A DNA stretch of 64,000 bases from Cryptomeria japonica. Taxonomy: Eukaryota; Streptophyta; Pinopsida; Cupressales; Cupressaceae. Below are positions 36,081 to 48,091 of the stretch, piece by piece (position 1 is the first letter of the stretch; each line of letters opens with the position of its first letter). Below the pieces are notes generated by a model. That model was not told the origin of the DNA and did no database searches. It saw nothing but the letters and a program-made list of their open reading frames with translations. The translations under genes and the position numbers were made by a program. The stretch covers positions 212,696,997 to 212,760,996 of the forward strand of contig NC_081406.1 in NCBI RefSeq assembly GCF_030272615.1, in the 5' to 3' direction.

Positions 36081-39000
36081 TCACACTATAGGTTTGGCCA
36101 CAACAACTGAGTGATTAAGAATGTGCAAGCTGAATTGTCCTCCCTTTTCCCTTAAGTCAACCTTGGATTGCCCAGGTGGGGGCAAGAGCTCAAAGTTCTG
36201 AACCAGCCTACCAATGGCCAGGGCCAAAATGGGCAGAGCCAAGATAATTCCTGGGCAACTTCTCCTACCAACACCAAATGGTAGGTATCTGAAATCATTT
36301 CCACTGGCTTCAATCTTGCCATCCAAAAACCTTTCAGGGATAAACTGATCAGCTTTGTCCCACCATTCGGGATTATTGGCAAGCCACCAAGCATTCACCA
36401 GGATTTTACTCTCGGCTGGAATGTCATAGCCAGCAAGCTTAGCATCATGAAGGTTCATGTGGGGAACTAGCAATGGGATTGCCATATGTAACCTCATGGT
36501 TTCCTTGACTACAGCTTGAAGGTAGGGCAACTTGACGATGTCTGGCTCTGTAATTGGAACACCAGGGCCAAGAACAGTGTCAACCTCATCCCGAATCTTT
36601 TGTTGAATTTCAGGGTGGTTCACAACCTCTGCAATTCCCCATTCCATGGACCATAGAGTAGTCTCAATTGCTGCAAAACCCCAAAATATAGTGGATCGGT
36701 AAGATTATAAGTCAATTTGGGTTTTCGGAAAAAGATTGTTATTATAGAATTTGGACATACAAAAAATGGGAAGCCTGTAAACCTGCATATTTACAAAATG
36801 AAACCTACCTGCAACATTGATGTTCTCCACAATGTACAAAACATTATCCTCATTGATTTCACCCTTGTCCTGGGCTTCCAAGATGTGATCAATTGCAACC
36901 TTCTCACTCATGCTCACAGGGCCTTTAGTGCTTGCCAATTTCCTGCATTTTAAGTGGAATATTGAATTAGCCCAATCCTTATAGACACAATTTCTCACAA
37001 CAGTACAAACAAAAATCAAGTTAAGAGTTACCCATTTACATCAAAGGGTATAGAAACAATTTTTCACAATGGTACAGACAAAAATCAAATTAGAATTACC
37101 CATTTATTGAATTTGAGAACTTCTGGACATGATCGTGCATATGTTTTTTTTATCAATCTTTCGAATCATACTCTACATATTCATCATCAGGATAGTAATA
37201 AAAAAAAACACAAGATCAATCCAGAAGCTCTCAAATTCAATCAATATAGACTGTGGAAACCTAATATCTTTACTTAATCATTTATAGCAAAAGGTATAAA
37301 AGGTTGAAACTATACTGTAGACTGTGAAAATCTAATGTCTTTGATTAGAAAGACAGGGAGGAGATTCCCCATAGTCTTTAGTCATCCACTGGTAAGATAG
37401 AACTAATCATTGAGATTGGTACATTCCTCCTTTAAAGATTATCTTACTCCTTTCTAACTAGTCACATTCCCCTGCCAATAGGCGGTGTACCATGTGACAG
37501 GTCCATAGCACCCTGTACATCTCATTGTTCTTAAACTACAGGGCAGCCTAGTGTATAAAAAACCATCCGTAAGCCCGGACTCTGCTCTTATAGAATTATA
37601 CTACTACAGGCTGCACCCATCTGAGTTAAGACCAGGGAGTATGAAACCCTCACTCCAAGATGGGAATTTGGGCCTTCCCCGCCTCAGCGTTGAAATATCC
37701 GGTGCTTTTGAACAGGTGCAAATCATAGCCAAAATGTGTGGTTTGCAAAATCTTAATACTTTATATAAAACAATGCAGTCCACAGTAGCAGGGTATCAGG
37801 CTTAACAGCCGTACAGTTGTCAACAAGTTATCACAATTTCTGGGATGACTTTTGGAAAGTTTCAAAGAAAGACTTGGTGGGTGTGGGTCTGCTCATCAGG
37901 TAAAATTTAGATTATGAAAATAGGACAGGGAAAGATTTAGATCTATTCCAAACTTATTGGATTGAATCTCCAAATAACTGGTGTACAGAACAGTGTGGGG
38001 ACGATAAACCTAAATTCATTATCTAAATGACTCATGTGGGGTTCCCAAACAGTATGGTAGAATCGGGTATATCAGTCAACTTAAAACACTCCCATAATCT
38101 AATAAAGTGAAGGAATCTCAAAATTGCGGAAGGGCTGTCCAACTAGACTTGAACCAACTATACTTAAAGTAAGTACTACTACTTTTTGTTTTTCTTGGCG
38201 TGACTATCTGAAGTTGAATCTCAAAAGTCCACGTTCATGAACAGAAAAGGAACTGAACCACTACAAACATATTTTTATGAATAAGGTCGTCTTATAGATA
38301 TTAAAAAGTCAAGAAGATATAGTTTGAAAACATTTTCAGATTAGATTAAGGAAATTATTTTTCCATATCACCTCTTCGGATCACACTTCTTATCTATTAT
38401 CAAAATTTCTCTTCACTAACTTGCTTGCTTACTCTCTTTGCCATGGTTGCCGTGGATCATGACAGGTGGAGTGCGATTGAAAAGTGATTGAAAATGTTGA
38501 TAAAGAAGAAAAGCTTTCACACTTCTATGGACTATAAAATGTTGATAAAGAAGAAAATCTTACATAATCCAATTCAGATATATTCAAGCTATGAATGAAA
38601 AAAAGATTTCATAATCTAATTCAGAAATATTCAAAAGCTATAACAAAAATTGTGATTTAAAATATTGATAAGAAGAAAGCTTATATAATCCAATCCAGTC
38701 AAAAAATAAGGAAATGATATCGATTTAAAATCATGCAACAAAAAAACTCATAGACAAGTTTTCAAAGTATAAAACAGCAAGAACAAGTCACCCTAATGAT
38801 CTTCAAAATTACTCCATCCAGCCGAAAAACAAAGCAAAACAAAAATCAAGAAGACAAAAATTATTTTCTTCATAATTCTAAGAATTTGAAGAAACCACGA
38901 GGTTACAATCCTAGTAATTGCAGCACTAAATCCAGCACCCAAAAAGCCAAGAAAAGAAGAAAAACAGAGGAGAAAAGTTCACTCACTTTCGTTCCTCAAC

Positions 39001-39762
39001 GAAGTAATCCTTAAACAAGGACAGCCTCCTTTCTTTGACCTCCTTACAGATCTTAAGGTATCCTCTGAGAAAGGGCCTAAGAATAGGAATAAAATCTCCA
39101 TAATTATACTCAAAACTCTGCGCCAGTCGGCTCCTCTCCCCATTCAAGGCCTTGAGCTTCAAAAACAGAGGATCCTGCTCACTCTCAAACCGTCTATCAA
39201 ACATCATCTTATACATAATGTTATACATCACGAGCTGCAAGCGATGGCGAATCACAATTCCAGTAGTCCTAGATTCAGGCCGCTTCTTAATATCCGCCAC
39301 GGCCTGTGCAATCTCATTCTCCCAAGCAAATCTATACTGCTGAACAACTTTATTAGTAAAAAACGGCACAGTCATTATTCTCCTCATCTTTCTCCAATGT
39401 TCTCCATAGACAGTGAACACCATGTCTTGCCCTTTTCCAGTAAAAATATCAAACACCACGTTGCGGGTTCGAGACCCGAACTCAACCCCCTGAGTGTGCA
39501 AAACCTCCTTGGCCAAATCAGGTGAAGAAACGACCACCAGATTCCTCTGCCCCATTTTCAGCAGAAATATTTCCCCATACTTTTTGGCCAAATCGCTGAG
39601 GTTCCGGTGGTTTAAATCATCTCCAACTTGGAGCCAATTTCCAAAAATGGGTACTGCCAGAGGACCAGGGGGTAGCTTCAGCTTCTTTGATCTCAGCTTA
39701 GATATCAAGATGCCACCCACCACCACTGCAAACAGGGCCACCAACACATTAAACAAATCCAT
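36081..39762 (-). CDS. C4H: Cinnamate 4-hydroxylase (cytochrome P450 CYP73A), complete gene with three exons
   Basis: Hydroxylates trans-cinnamate to p-coumarate using NADPH via cytochrome P450 reductase on the ER membrane; it is the second step of the phenylpropanoid pathway. Exons: 39762-38987 (776 bp), 36942-36809 (134 bp), 36670-36081 (590 bp). All junctions are GT-AG, and the joined frame gives 499 residues (family about 505). Visible parts are an N-terminal membrane anchor (residues 3-20), a proline hinge [13 protein letters not shown] (29-41), the I-helix AAIETT (303-308), the ExxR pair E360/R363, PERF (415-418) and the haem loop [10 protein letters not shown] with Cys442. The stretch [20 protein letters not shown] is hallmark C4H, against other P450s. 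The start MDLFNV has a good context (G at -3 and +4) and is the first in-frame ATG. No damage is seen. It stands alone among repeats. Confidence 0.97.
36943..38986 (-). other. C4H: Intron 1 of C4H
   Basis: 2044 bp, GTGAGT...TGCAG. It is AT-rich, with no gene and no recognisable transposon. Three imperfect copies of a roughly 65-bp AATGTTGATAAAGAAGAAAA-type unit lie at about 38494-38700. Intron 2 (36808-36671) is only 138 bp. Confidence 0.9.
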
Positions 39763-39764
39763 CT

Positions 39765-39824
39765 CTACACTAGGGAAAAACCAGAATACAGAGTTTTCTG
39801 AGAATTCACTCCAAGCCACAGCAT
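39765..39824 (-). other. Upstream reading frame of 19 codons before C4H
   Basis: The ATG at 39824 opens a frame reading [19 protein letters not shown] and stopping at 39765, 2 bases before the C4H ATG and out of frame with it. The TATA box predicts transcript starts near 39825-39832, so this ATG would lie at or within a few bases of the 5' end and may often be skipped or excluded. Confidence 0.45.
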
Positions 39825-39853
39825 TGGGCTGATGCTATTACAGGATTGCTCAT

Positions 39854-39863
39854 CTATTTATAG
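39854..39863 (-). promoter_or_regulatory. C4H TATA box
   Basis: The minus strand reads CTATAAATAG, 92-101 bases upstream of the C4H start codon. This is a consensus plant TATA box at a fitting distance, giving a leader of about 65 bases. Confidence 0.8.
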
Positions 39864-39936
39864 AGAAACCTTGAGCAATGCGAAAGAGTAGATGAGAATT
39901 TTTTGAGTTTGGCCGGCTGATGCCCTTCACTTTCCC

Positions 39937-39956
39937 ACCTACTCCCTCCACCAACC
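39937..39956 (-). promoter_or_regulatory. AC elements (MYB-type sites) upstream of C4H
   Basis: The plus strand reads ACCTACT (39937-39943) and ACCAACC (39950-39956). ACCAACC is the exact AC-II element, and the other is one base from AC-I (ACCTACC). Such sites, about 75-100 bp upstream of the TATA box, are known R2R3-MYB targets in phenylpropanoid and lignin gene promoters. Their function here is inferred. Confidence 0.65.
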
Positions 39957-40379
39957 CCCATAATAACATACATTACTTTACTTCATGACATGCCCCCACC
40001 CACAAGAGCATCAGATAACAATTTGACCAGGCCCTTGTGTTTTTTAATAGGTTTTTTTTTTGTTTTCACTCGTTTCTATTTCACCCGACTTCAGTTCAAC
40101 TTTCTCATGGTGTTTAGCGGCCATGTCTGGTAGCTTGTGTGCAGCTTCTGGTCCATCAATTTCATGGATGGGGTCTATGATGACACGTTCTCTCAGTGAC
40201 GTACACATGCTTTGTAGTTGGAATAGGAATTAAACAGTTTGGACATGCCTGGTACCTAACCCTCCACGCTTGCATGATTGGTTTCAGAAATTTTTATTGA
40301 GGTTATCTGGCGAGAATGATAGATGTTTCTTAAATTAGATAATTCATTGAAGTTCAACTATCTTGGAAATGTGATCGTC

Positions 40380-41640
40380 ATCATTTATGACATGATTTTG
40401 TTTCACTATCTGTTAGGCTACAACTTACCTAAAAGATAATTTATAGATTAGATGTATATTTTCTGGTTCAAATATCTTGGAAATGTGATCGGGTTAGGTT
40501 TGATTTAGGGATGACTTTGTTTCATCATTTATGATATGATTTTGTGTCACCATCTATTACAACTCACCTAAAAGATAATTTATAGATTAGATGTTATTTT
40601 TTAGTAATTTTTTAAATTAAGTTAAAAAAATAATTGGAGATGTGATTGGGATATGTTTGATCTATGGATAACATTTTCTTTTAATATCATGAGAGATTTC
40701 GGTGAGCTGAGGCGAGAATACCTCTTACTTTTTTTTGTCAAGTTTTGGAGTATGGAGGGGCGAGTTGAGGCAAGAATACCTCAATGGACGACTGAGCGGG
40801 CTCAAACAATCTAGTCGGTGAGAGTTGGACCTTGGACCTACAGGGGAAGAACCCAAAGCCTTAGCACAACCTTACCAACCATTTGGGCTATGGGCCAAGG
40901 TTTGATCTACGGATGACTTTGATGGACTCGCTCGCACCACTCATGATGACTTAGTCAAAGGATAACTTATAGATTAGATGTATACTCTGTCATAATATTC
41001 CAATCTAAGTTCAAATTTCTTCGAGATGTAATTGAGATAGGTTTGATCTATGGATGACTTTGATGGACTCACTCTTACCACTCATGATGACTTAATCAAA
41101 GGATAACTTATATATTAGATGTATTCTCCCTCATAATGTTCTAATCCAAGTTAAAATTTCTTGGAGATGTGATTGGATAAGGTTTGATTTATGGATGACT
41201 TTGATGGACTTGCTCCCACCAGTCATGACAACTTGGCCAAAGGATAACTTATTGGTTAGGTGTATACACCCTTGCAATGTTCTAATCTATTATATAAAGG
41301 TAGAGAAATTGATATCTATGTAATTCAAATGTTTATATAGTATGTATGGATATTTACACTTGCATTTGGTTTAGAAATTTTGGGTTGAATTTTTTTTTTT
41401 TTAAATTACAAAAAAATTTATAATTTAATTGTTGAGGATGATACATAGTTCCATGATGAGATAATTCACTAAAGTTTGAATTTCTTAGAGATGTGATTAG
41501 GTGAGATTTGACCTATGGATGATTGTGATGGATTCACTCCCACTATTGCAAACAATTTTACCAAAGGACAATTTCTAGGTTAGATGTATGTTCCCTTGAA
41601 ATGTCCTAATTGATTATATAAAGGTAGATAAATTGATATC
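40380..41640 (+). repeat. Diverged tandem array, period about 140 bp
   Basis: At least six copies are marked by GGATAACTTATAGATTAG-type words at about 40435, 40574, 40961, 41102, 41243 and 41567. Three are spaced exactly 141 bp. The GATGACTTTGATGGACT and GAGATGTGATTGG words repeat with the same spacing. Copies differ by indels, so the array is old. It is non-coding. Confidence 0.75.
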
Positions 41641-42500
41641 TATGTAATTCAATTGTTTCTGTAGTATATATAGCCATTTTACAATAAAATGTGTCTAATA
41701 TATGTGTCGTACAATTGCATCAACATCAATGTCTCATCAATTGTTTCACATTTCAATTAAGAAATTAACAAAAAATAAATGATTATGGAACCATAATGGT
41801 TGGACGTATGTTGAGTATGAGGATGTGAAGAAACAACTAGAAGAGGGAATCCCAGTCTTAACGTCCTAAGCAATATTTTGACCAAATTCTTCATTGAGTA
41901 AGAAATTATATAGACAATTATTTAACTGTGTAGGAGATAAATCAATGGTCAACTATTGAAAAATGACATTTAAATTTTTTCTTATCCATGTGTGCCTCAT
42001 GATCAAATTCATTCTCCTCGCACGACAAATATCATCCATAGAAGAAACATTAATATCTTGATCAATTGAATGAATACCCATAATTTAGGATTGAGATGCG
42101 AACTTCTTGTGCTATTTATTAGAATAGCATAACACAATACACAAACCATAAAAAAGATAAGAGAAGATAACACAAGAGAAAGATACTAATATATATATTT
42201 TTTTTTAAATCTTAAATCTTCCAGATAATTTAAAAAATAATAAAATAACTCTAAAAGACCAAAAGTCTAAGGTGTATAAAATCAATCAAGGTCATCAAAA
42301 TGAAAAGGATATTATAGGATCTTATCAAATATTGTAAGTGTAAATTAATTAAATAACAATGGTAGATAAATCTAACATAAGACATATAACTAGGATAATA
42401 AATTGAAGAACTATGCATAGGTTCTCTTAGTTGGAGACAAAGAAAAGAGGTTTGAAGCGATGAAAGCGAATTGTATAACAGAGATTGGGCTTTTCTGCTC
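41641..42500. other. Intergenic, nothing recognised
   Basis: AT-rich sequence between the tandem array and the LINE. The short open frames have no protein-like features. Confidence 0.4.
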
Positions 42501-43384
42501 CCACGTAGGCTAGGTTCTTCCTGAGCTGTGCATTTTTCTTTTGAATCCTTGCGTGCGTGGGTGTTCATGCAGAGGGCAATTGATGAGGGGTTTTATGTGT
42601 TGTGTCTGGGTTGGGGGGGTTTTGTGTTGGTCTTTTCTGACATGTTTACAAAGTTTGGGGTGCATTTTGGTGTGTGGTGTTGTGTTTTCGTGGGGTTTTC
42701 TTGTGTCTTGGTTTTTGGATGTAATGGAGGAGCATCGACCTTCTTCAAGTTTATAGATTTTTGGTGAGCATAACAGTTCTTTTCAGGGTGTGCATGCATA
42801 GCCAATAGATTCTTTCTATGTGGGTGGTGCACCAAAGCTTAAGAAAGTTAATGGTTGTTTTGCGCAAAGCCTGTATCATCCAATTTTTCTCATCCCGCCA
42901 AGATTGGTAATGGATGATGTTTCCTATCTGGGTAATCATGCTCTAATATGTAAATTCATGAGGATCCATATTTCTTTGACAGAATCTTGGATCGGTTGAA
43001 CTTGGCAAGTTGAAGGCAATATGACATAATTATTTTATGGTTGTTTTTTCATGCATGGGTGATAGAAATAAAGTATTTGAAGGTGGCCCTTAATTTTACA
43101 ATCCAGTGGGTTTATTCATTAAACCCTAGCACATGGGTTTCAACTCGACTAAGGAGCTTCCTTCAAGGGTACATGTTTAGGTGTGCCTTCCTCAACTTCT
43201 GTTGGAATTTCGAAGATATAATATTTTGCAATGGATTACTCTTTTTCTTGGGAAGCCAGTTGGAACAACTCAACAAACTTTGGATAGAAAGGTAATTACC
43301 TATGCTCAAATTTGTGTGGAAATTGATTTGAATAACCCCTTACCAAATTCTCTTGAAATTTATCTTAGCTTTTCTTCTTATGTT
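42500..43384 (+). mobile_element. LINE (plant L1 type), left fragment: ORF1 with DUF4283
   Basis: A GT-rich leader (42560-42720) is followed by an ATG near 42724 and fragments of plant L1 ORF1. About 42860-43010 reads LYHPIFLIPPRLVMDDVSYL and NHALICKFMRIHISL. 43181-43384 reads LGKPVGTTQQTLDRKVITYA then QICVEIDLNNPLPNSLEI, the DUF4283 pattern of plant L1 ORF1 (GKP-x-D-xxT...YARVCVEVDL...LP). Stops and frame changes are frequent. The fragment is cut at 43384 by a copia element and resumes at 53499-53504 within the same motif. The left boundary is approximate. Confidence 0.75.
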
Positions 43385-45097
43385 TGTTGGACATAATGGA
43401 TCACTGAGAGGGGGGATGAATCGGTGATTTAAACTCTTTTTCTTTAACAGAGAGATACCGGTAAACTAGAGGACAAGCTGAATGCTAACTGATATCTTAA
43501 ACAACGCAAGTAGAGTGTGTGAAAGGACTAGCTAAAACATTAACATCACACATGAACAAGAATACATCACACAACACCAGATGTATACGAGGAAAACCCA
43601 ATGTGGGGAAAACCTCAGTGAAAATAGTTGTTGGAGATCTTCTGCTCCAATCCAGCCTCACAATGAAACTCCAATTATAATATTTAGGGCACCAACCCCT
43701 GATTTATGAGCACCAACTCAAAGGAGCACCAACCCCTACACAATTTATAGGCAACAACCTAAAGGATCTACAACCCCTGCACTAAGCTACAACTTAGTGA
43801 AAACAATATGAATCTTAGATATACAAATGAAGTTTTGCAACCCTACAATATTCTCCTCTGTCGGTTTCTCCCTTACCGGTTTGTATTATCTCCACCCACT
43901 TTGCAACTTTGACTTTGCTGATAAATTTTCTAAATCCCCTCTCACAATGTCCTTTTCCTTCAATTCACACTTGATCACTCTTAATCAGGCATAGCCTTTT
44001 CCGGTTTGTCACCTCTATGATCAATGCACACTCTACCGGTCGTTCCCTACACCGGTTTATATTGCTTCTCCTTATCAGTCAGATCTTCACTCATAAACAC
44101 TTGAAGTGTTTTTCTCTTCGGCTATCAGACAACAAATTTACACTTTTCTTCACTATGAAATAGCACATTCAACAGTCTCAAGTCATCATATTTAAACTTG
44201 AGCTTTCCCACCAAGAAATAATTCAAACTCGGAGCGGTTAGGGTTTCCTTTTCCCGACACAATCTGCATGAGATTCAATCCAGTCTATCTTGGATCGATC
44301 ACATGTACACTAGGAATGCATCTATACACGTTTTCCATTATCCAATGCATACTTGCTAAAGATAGCAATCTCGTACATGATTTTCTACCTTGAAATATGT
44401 CGGCTCTTGAAAAGCTCAGTTGTTTCCTTCTGAAGATCTTCCTGTAATTTGACATCTTTGCTTTGATCCAGGCGCCAACTACTCCTTGATCTTCCTCTAT
44501 TATACTTTCTTCCTCGAGCCGCATTAGTCAATTACAATCTTGTGATTTTTGGTTGTTTCATTAATGTCGACTAGTTGTTTCAACAACCATGTCGATGGAG
44601 GCTTCATCGACCTCTGCATGTTTTCCACCTCAGCTCCACATGGCATCACAACGGTCAATCACTTAGCTTACTGACATACAGTTGGTTCATACTTGAACAT
44701 TCAACACTCATATCAATACATGCCTTTACCGATGAGACCTTCTCCTCCTGCTAACCGGTAGTTCACACTACACTGATAGCACATCTTCACCTTTGGTGAT
44801 TTGTGATTACTTTAACATTTTGCCTCTTCATCATAAACAGGCAGCCAAACTCCAGACCGGTTATCACTCAACATGCTCACACACATATGCATCTCACCTC
44901 TTACTGGTGAAGTCATTGATAGTCTCAACAACTGCTTGTCTTTCACCATACCGGTTGACAAGCCTTCATGTTAATCTTCTCAATAAATTATTTGTCTTTC
45001 ACCATACCGGTACACTCTTCTTCATACCTTATGACATACCTCTACTGGTAGCTTGCCTACAATACCGGTTGACATCAATGACAACTCAATGCCAACC
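43385..45097 (-). repeat. Copia 1 3' LTR (left)
   Basis: 1713 bp, TGTTGGACATAATGG...CAATGCCAACC on the plus strand. It holds nine ACCGGT words. The minus strand begins with a GTCATTGATGTCAA motif a few bases inside, and ends after a CCCCCCTCTCAGTGA run. Confidence 0.9.
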
Positions 45098-45300
45098 CCT
45101 TTGGCATTGATGTCAACATCTTCTTTTTTGGTTTCTCTTCCCCTTTGGCAGCAATGGCAAATGGAACCTTAGTTTGACACCAATAATCTCTCCCTTGACT
45201 ACATTCGGTTAAGACACACTCTCCCCCTATGTCCATGCTGCAAGATTCAAGAGTCATAAGATAGTAGCAATGGTTAACTCCCCCTGAATCATGCAATCTC

Positions 45301-46950
45301 CTATGCATTCAAGTGCTGCCAGATGGTAGGACAACTCCCATTTTTTTGTCTCAAATACTCAAATGGGCCCAAGGGAAGTGGCTTGGTAAATATGTCAGCA
45401 ATCTTCTCATCAGTGGGAACATACTCTACCATTACCTCCTTGCCAGCTACCTTCTCCCTCAAGAAGTGATACTTGATTGCAATGTGTTTTCTTCTTGAGT
45501 GCATTACTGGATTCTTGGAGATGTTGATTGCACTTGAGTTATCACACCAGATTGGAATGGTTTCCAGTATCTCCACCTATATATCTTTCAGTGTCTGCTT
45601 CATCCATAAAACCTATGAACAACATGTAGCAGTTGTTATGTACTCTGCCTCAATAGTAGATAGTGACACTGAATCTTGCTTCTTACTGTGCCATGATACT
45701 AACCGGTCTCCTAAGTAGATAGCACCTCCACTTGTGCTTTTTCGGTCATCAATACTTCCTGCCCAATCTGCATTAGTATAAGCCTGCAAAGATAAGTCTC
45801 CTTTCTTTGGATACCATAGACCATAGTTGATAGTTCCTTGCAGATACTTGAAGATTCTTCTGACTGCATTTAAGTGAGACTATTTAGGAGCCGTTTGGAA
45901 TCTTGCTACCATGCAAACAACTTGTACAATATCTGGTCTAGATGTTGTTAAATACAACATACTATCGATCATAGACCTATATAGTGTTTGCTCAACTTCC
46001 GGTGATTCATCTAGTTTGCTCAACTTACAATCGGTAACCATGGGAGTACTTATCAGTTTGTTGTCCTCCATTTGAAATTTATTCAGAATGTCTTTCGCAT
46101 ACTTGGTTTGGGAGATGAACATTTATTTTTCCTTCTGTGAGATCTACAAACCAAGAAAATAGGATAATTCACCCAGCATGGACATCTCAAACTCCGTCTT
46201 TATTTGATCTACAAATTCTTTGCACATGATGTCCTTGTCTCCCCCAAAGATAATATCATCCACATATACAATAACTATAATCATGTGATCTCCATTTACC
46301 TTGACATAGAAGTTGTTGTCTACATTCCCTTTCAGGAATCCTTTCTCCTTCAAGTAATTGTCTAACCGGGAATACCATGCTCTGGGAGCCTGCTTCAAAC
46401 CATACAAGGCTTTCTTCAACCGGCATACAAAACTCTCATCTTCATGCTATGAGTACCCTTCCGGCTATTCCATATACACCTCTTCTTCAAAATTGCCATT
46501 GAGAAAAGCAGATTTTACATCCATCTGATATACCTTATATCCCTTATAGGCTAAGAAGGCTAAACATTCTTATTGCCTCTAACCTAGTAATTGGTGCAAA
46601 GGTTTCTTCAAAGTCAATACCTTCAACTTGAGCATACCCTTTGCAAACTAACCTTGCTTTATGCCAGACTATCTTACCTTCTTCATTCATCTTGTTCTGT
46701 TAGACCCATTTGGTACCTATGACATTCTTGTCTGTTGGTCTAGGAACAAGTTCCCAAGTCTGATTTTTCTCAATTTGTCTTAGTTCTTCGTCCATGGCAT
46801 CTACCCACTTCTCACTTTTGCTAGCATCATCAAAAGTTTTGGGCTCTACTTCAGTCATGAGACATAAATTTACCTGCTCACCTTCTCGAGCTAATCTCTT
46901 TTTGGTCTGCACACCTTCATTCCTATCTCCTATGATCTATTCTTCTAGAT
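45301..46950 (-). pseudogene. Copia 1 reverse transcriptase and RNase H
   Basis: Reverse transcriptase (about 46.95-46.14 kb): WELVPRPTDKNVIGTKWV, KKALYGLKQAPRAWYSRLD and the YVDDIIFGG active-site region. RNase H (about 46.1-45.3 kb): SRPDIVQVVCMVARFQ, WCDNSSAINISKNPVMHSRR-type text and ADIFTKPL at the end. Fossil, broken. Confidence 0.9.
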
Positions 46951-47065
46951 GATTCTTTTGCACATACCAGTTGGGAATCTTGTTTGGTATACCTTCTATC
47001 AGTCCATTGTCAGATTGTTCCTCATATTCAACATCTGACTCATCAATGTAGGTTGTAGGTACAAA

Positions 47066-48040
47066 TTATCCTCTGTGTGAGTCTTCATCTATTCTCGCAT
47101 TTACACTCTCAACCACTCTTCTTAATCTCTTGTTGTAGAATTTGTAGGCTTTACTGTTGGCTGAGTATCCCAAGAAAATTCCTTCATCACTCCGAGAATC
47201 AAAACTCCCCAGTCTATCAACATCTCTCTTAATGAAGCACTTACTTCCAAACACTCTGAAGTGTTTAAGTGATGGTTTCCTTTCATTTCATAACTCATAA
47301 GGGGTCATTCTACTATTCATTCTTAATTGTACCCGATTTAAAGTGTAGATAGTAGTATGAACTGCTTCCTTCCAGTATATATCCGGTATGTTGGCCTCAT
47401 TTAACATTGTCCTAGCCATTTCCTTCACTGTCCTATTTTTCCTCTCTACCACCCCGTTTTGTTGAGGTGTCCTTGCAATTGAGTATTGTCTTCAAATTCC
47501 ATGTCTCTCACAGCAGTCAACAAACTCATTGGAAGAGAATTATCCACCCCGGTCTGATCTTAAGCATTTTATCTGGTATCCACTTTCATTTTCCACCATC
47601 TTCCTGAAAATATTGAACCTCTCAAATGCTTGTGAATTATCATGCAGGAAGGTTACCCAAGTCATTCTTGAGTAATCATCTATAAGTAGCATGAAATACC
47701 TTTCACCGGCCAATTCTCTTGTCCTTGTTGGCCCACATAAGTCTGTATGTATCAATTCCAAAGGTCTTAAGGTGTTATATTCCTTCATTTTAAAACTGAC
47801 CTTTGCTTGCTTACCTCTGACACATTTGTCACAGAATGTACTTGTTGGTTTTATGATCCGAGGTATGTTTCTCACACACCGAGTTTTTCTTATCTTAACC
47901 AGATTATCAAAATTCGCATGGCCTAGTCTCTGGTGCCACAACCAACTTTCATCAACCTGTCTCATCATGCATTGGGACTCATAGCATTCCTTCAAATTGT
48001 AGACATTACCATTTGTTCTCTTTCCTTCTGCCACAACCTG
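47066..48040 (-). pseudogene. Copia 1 integrase
   Basis: GAG-pre-integrase region with WLWHQRLGHANFDNLVKI and the HHCC zinc site (H...H...CDKCVRGKQ). The core follows with HTDLCGPTRTRELAGERYFM and LIDDYSRMTWV, then the FGSKCFIKRD...GIFLGYS C-terminal block near 47.2 kb. Fossil, broken. Confidence 0.88.
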
Positions 48041-48091
48041 ACCGGTACTGTCTTTCTTTATTTGGCAATCGGTTGAGTCAAAGGTGAATTT

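Noticed and set aside
37480-37700. Possible tRNA-derived SINE in C4H intron 1 (GGGCAGCCTAGTG word)
   Set aside because: No matching B box at the right distance, no tail and no target duplication.
39461-39480. tRNA-like B box (GGTTCGAGACC) on the plus strand
   Set aside because: It lies inside C4H exon 1, where the minus strand codes for the conserved [10 protein letters not shown] stretch. No A box or cloverleaf surrounds it.
39766-39819. N-terminal extension of C4H from 39819
   Set aside because: The codon at 39819 is GTG, not ATG. The first in-frame ATG is 39762, which gives the usual P450 membrane-anchor start.
42528-42835. Several short frames on both strands in GT-rich DNA
   Set aside because: Composition artefacts in the LINE leader. 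The LINE ORF1 text begins only near 42724.
44793-45110. 105-codon plus-strand frame
   Set aside because: It lies wholly within the copia 1 LTR. The other LTR does not keep it open.
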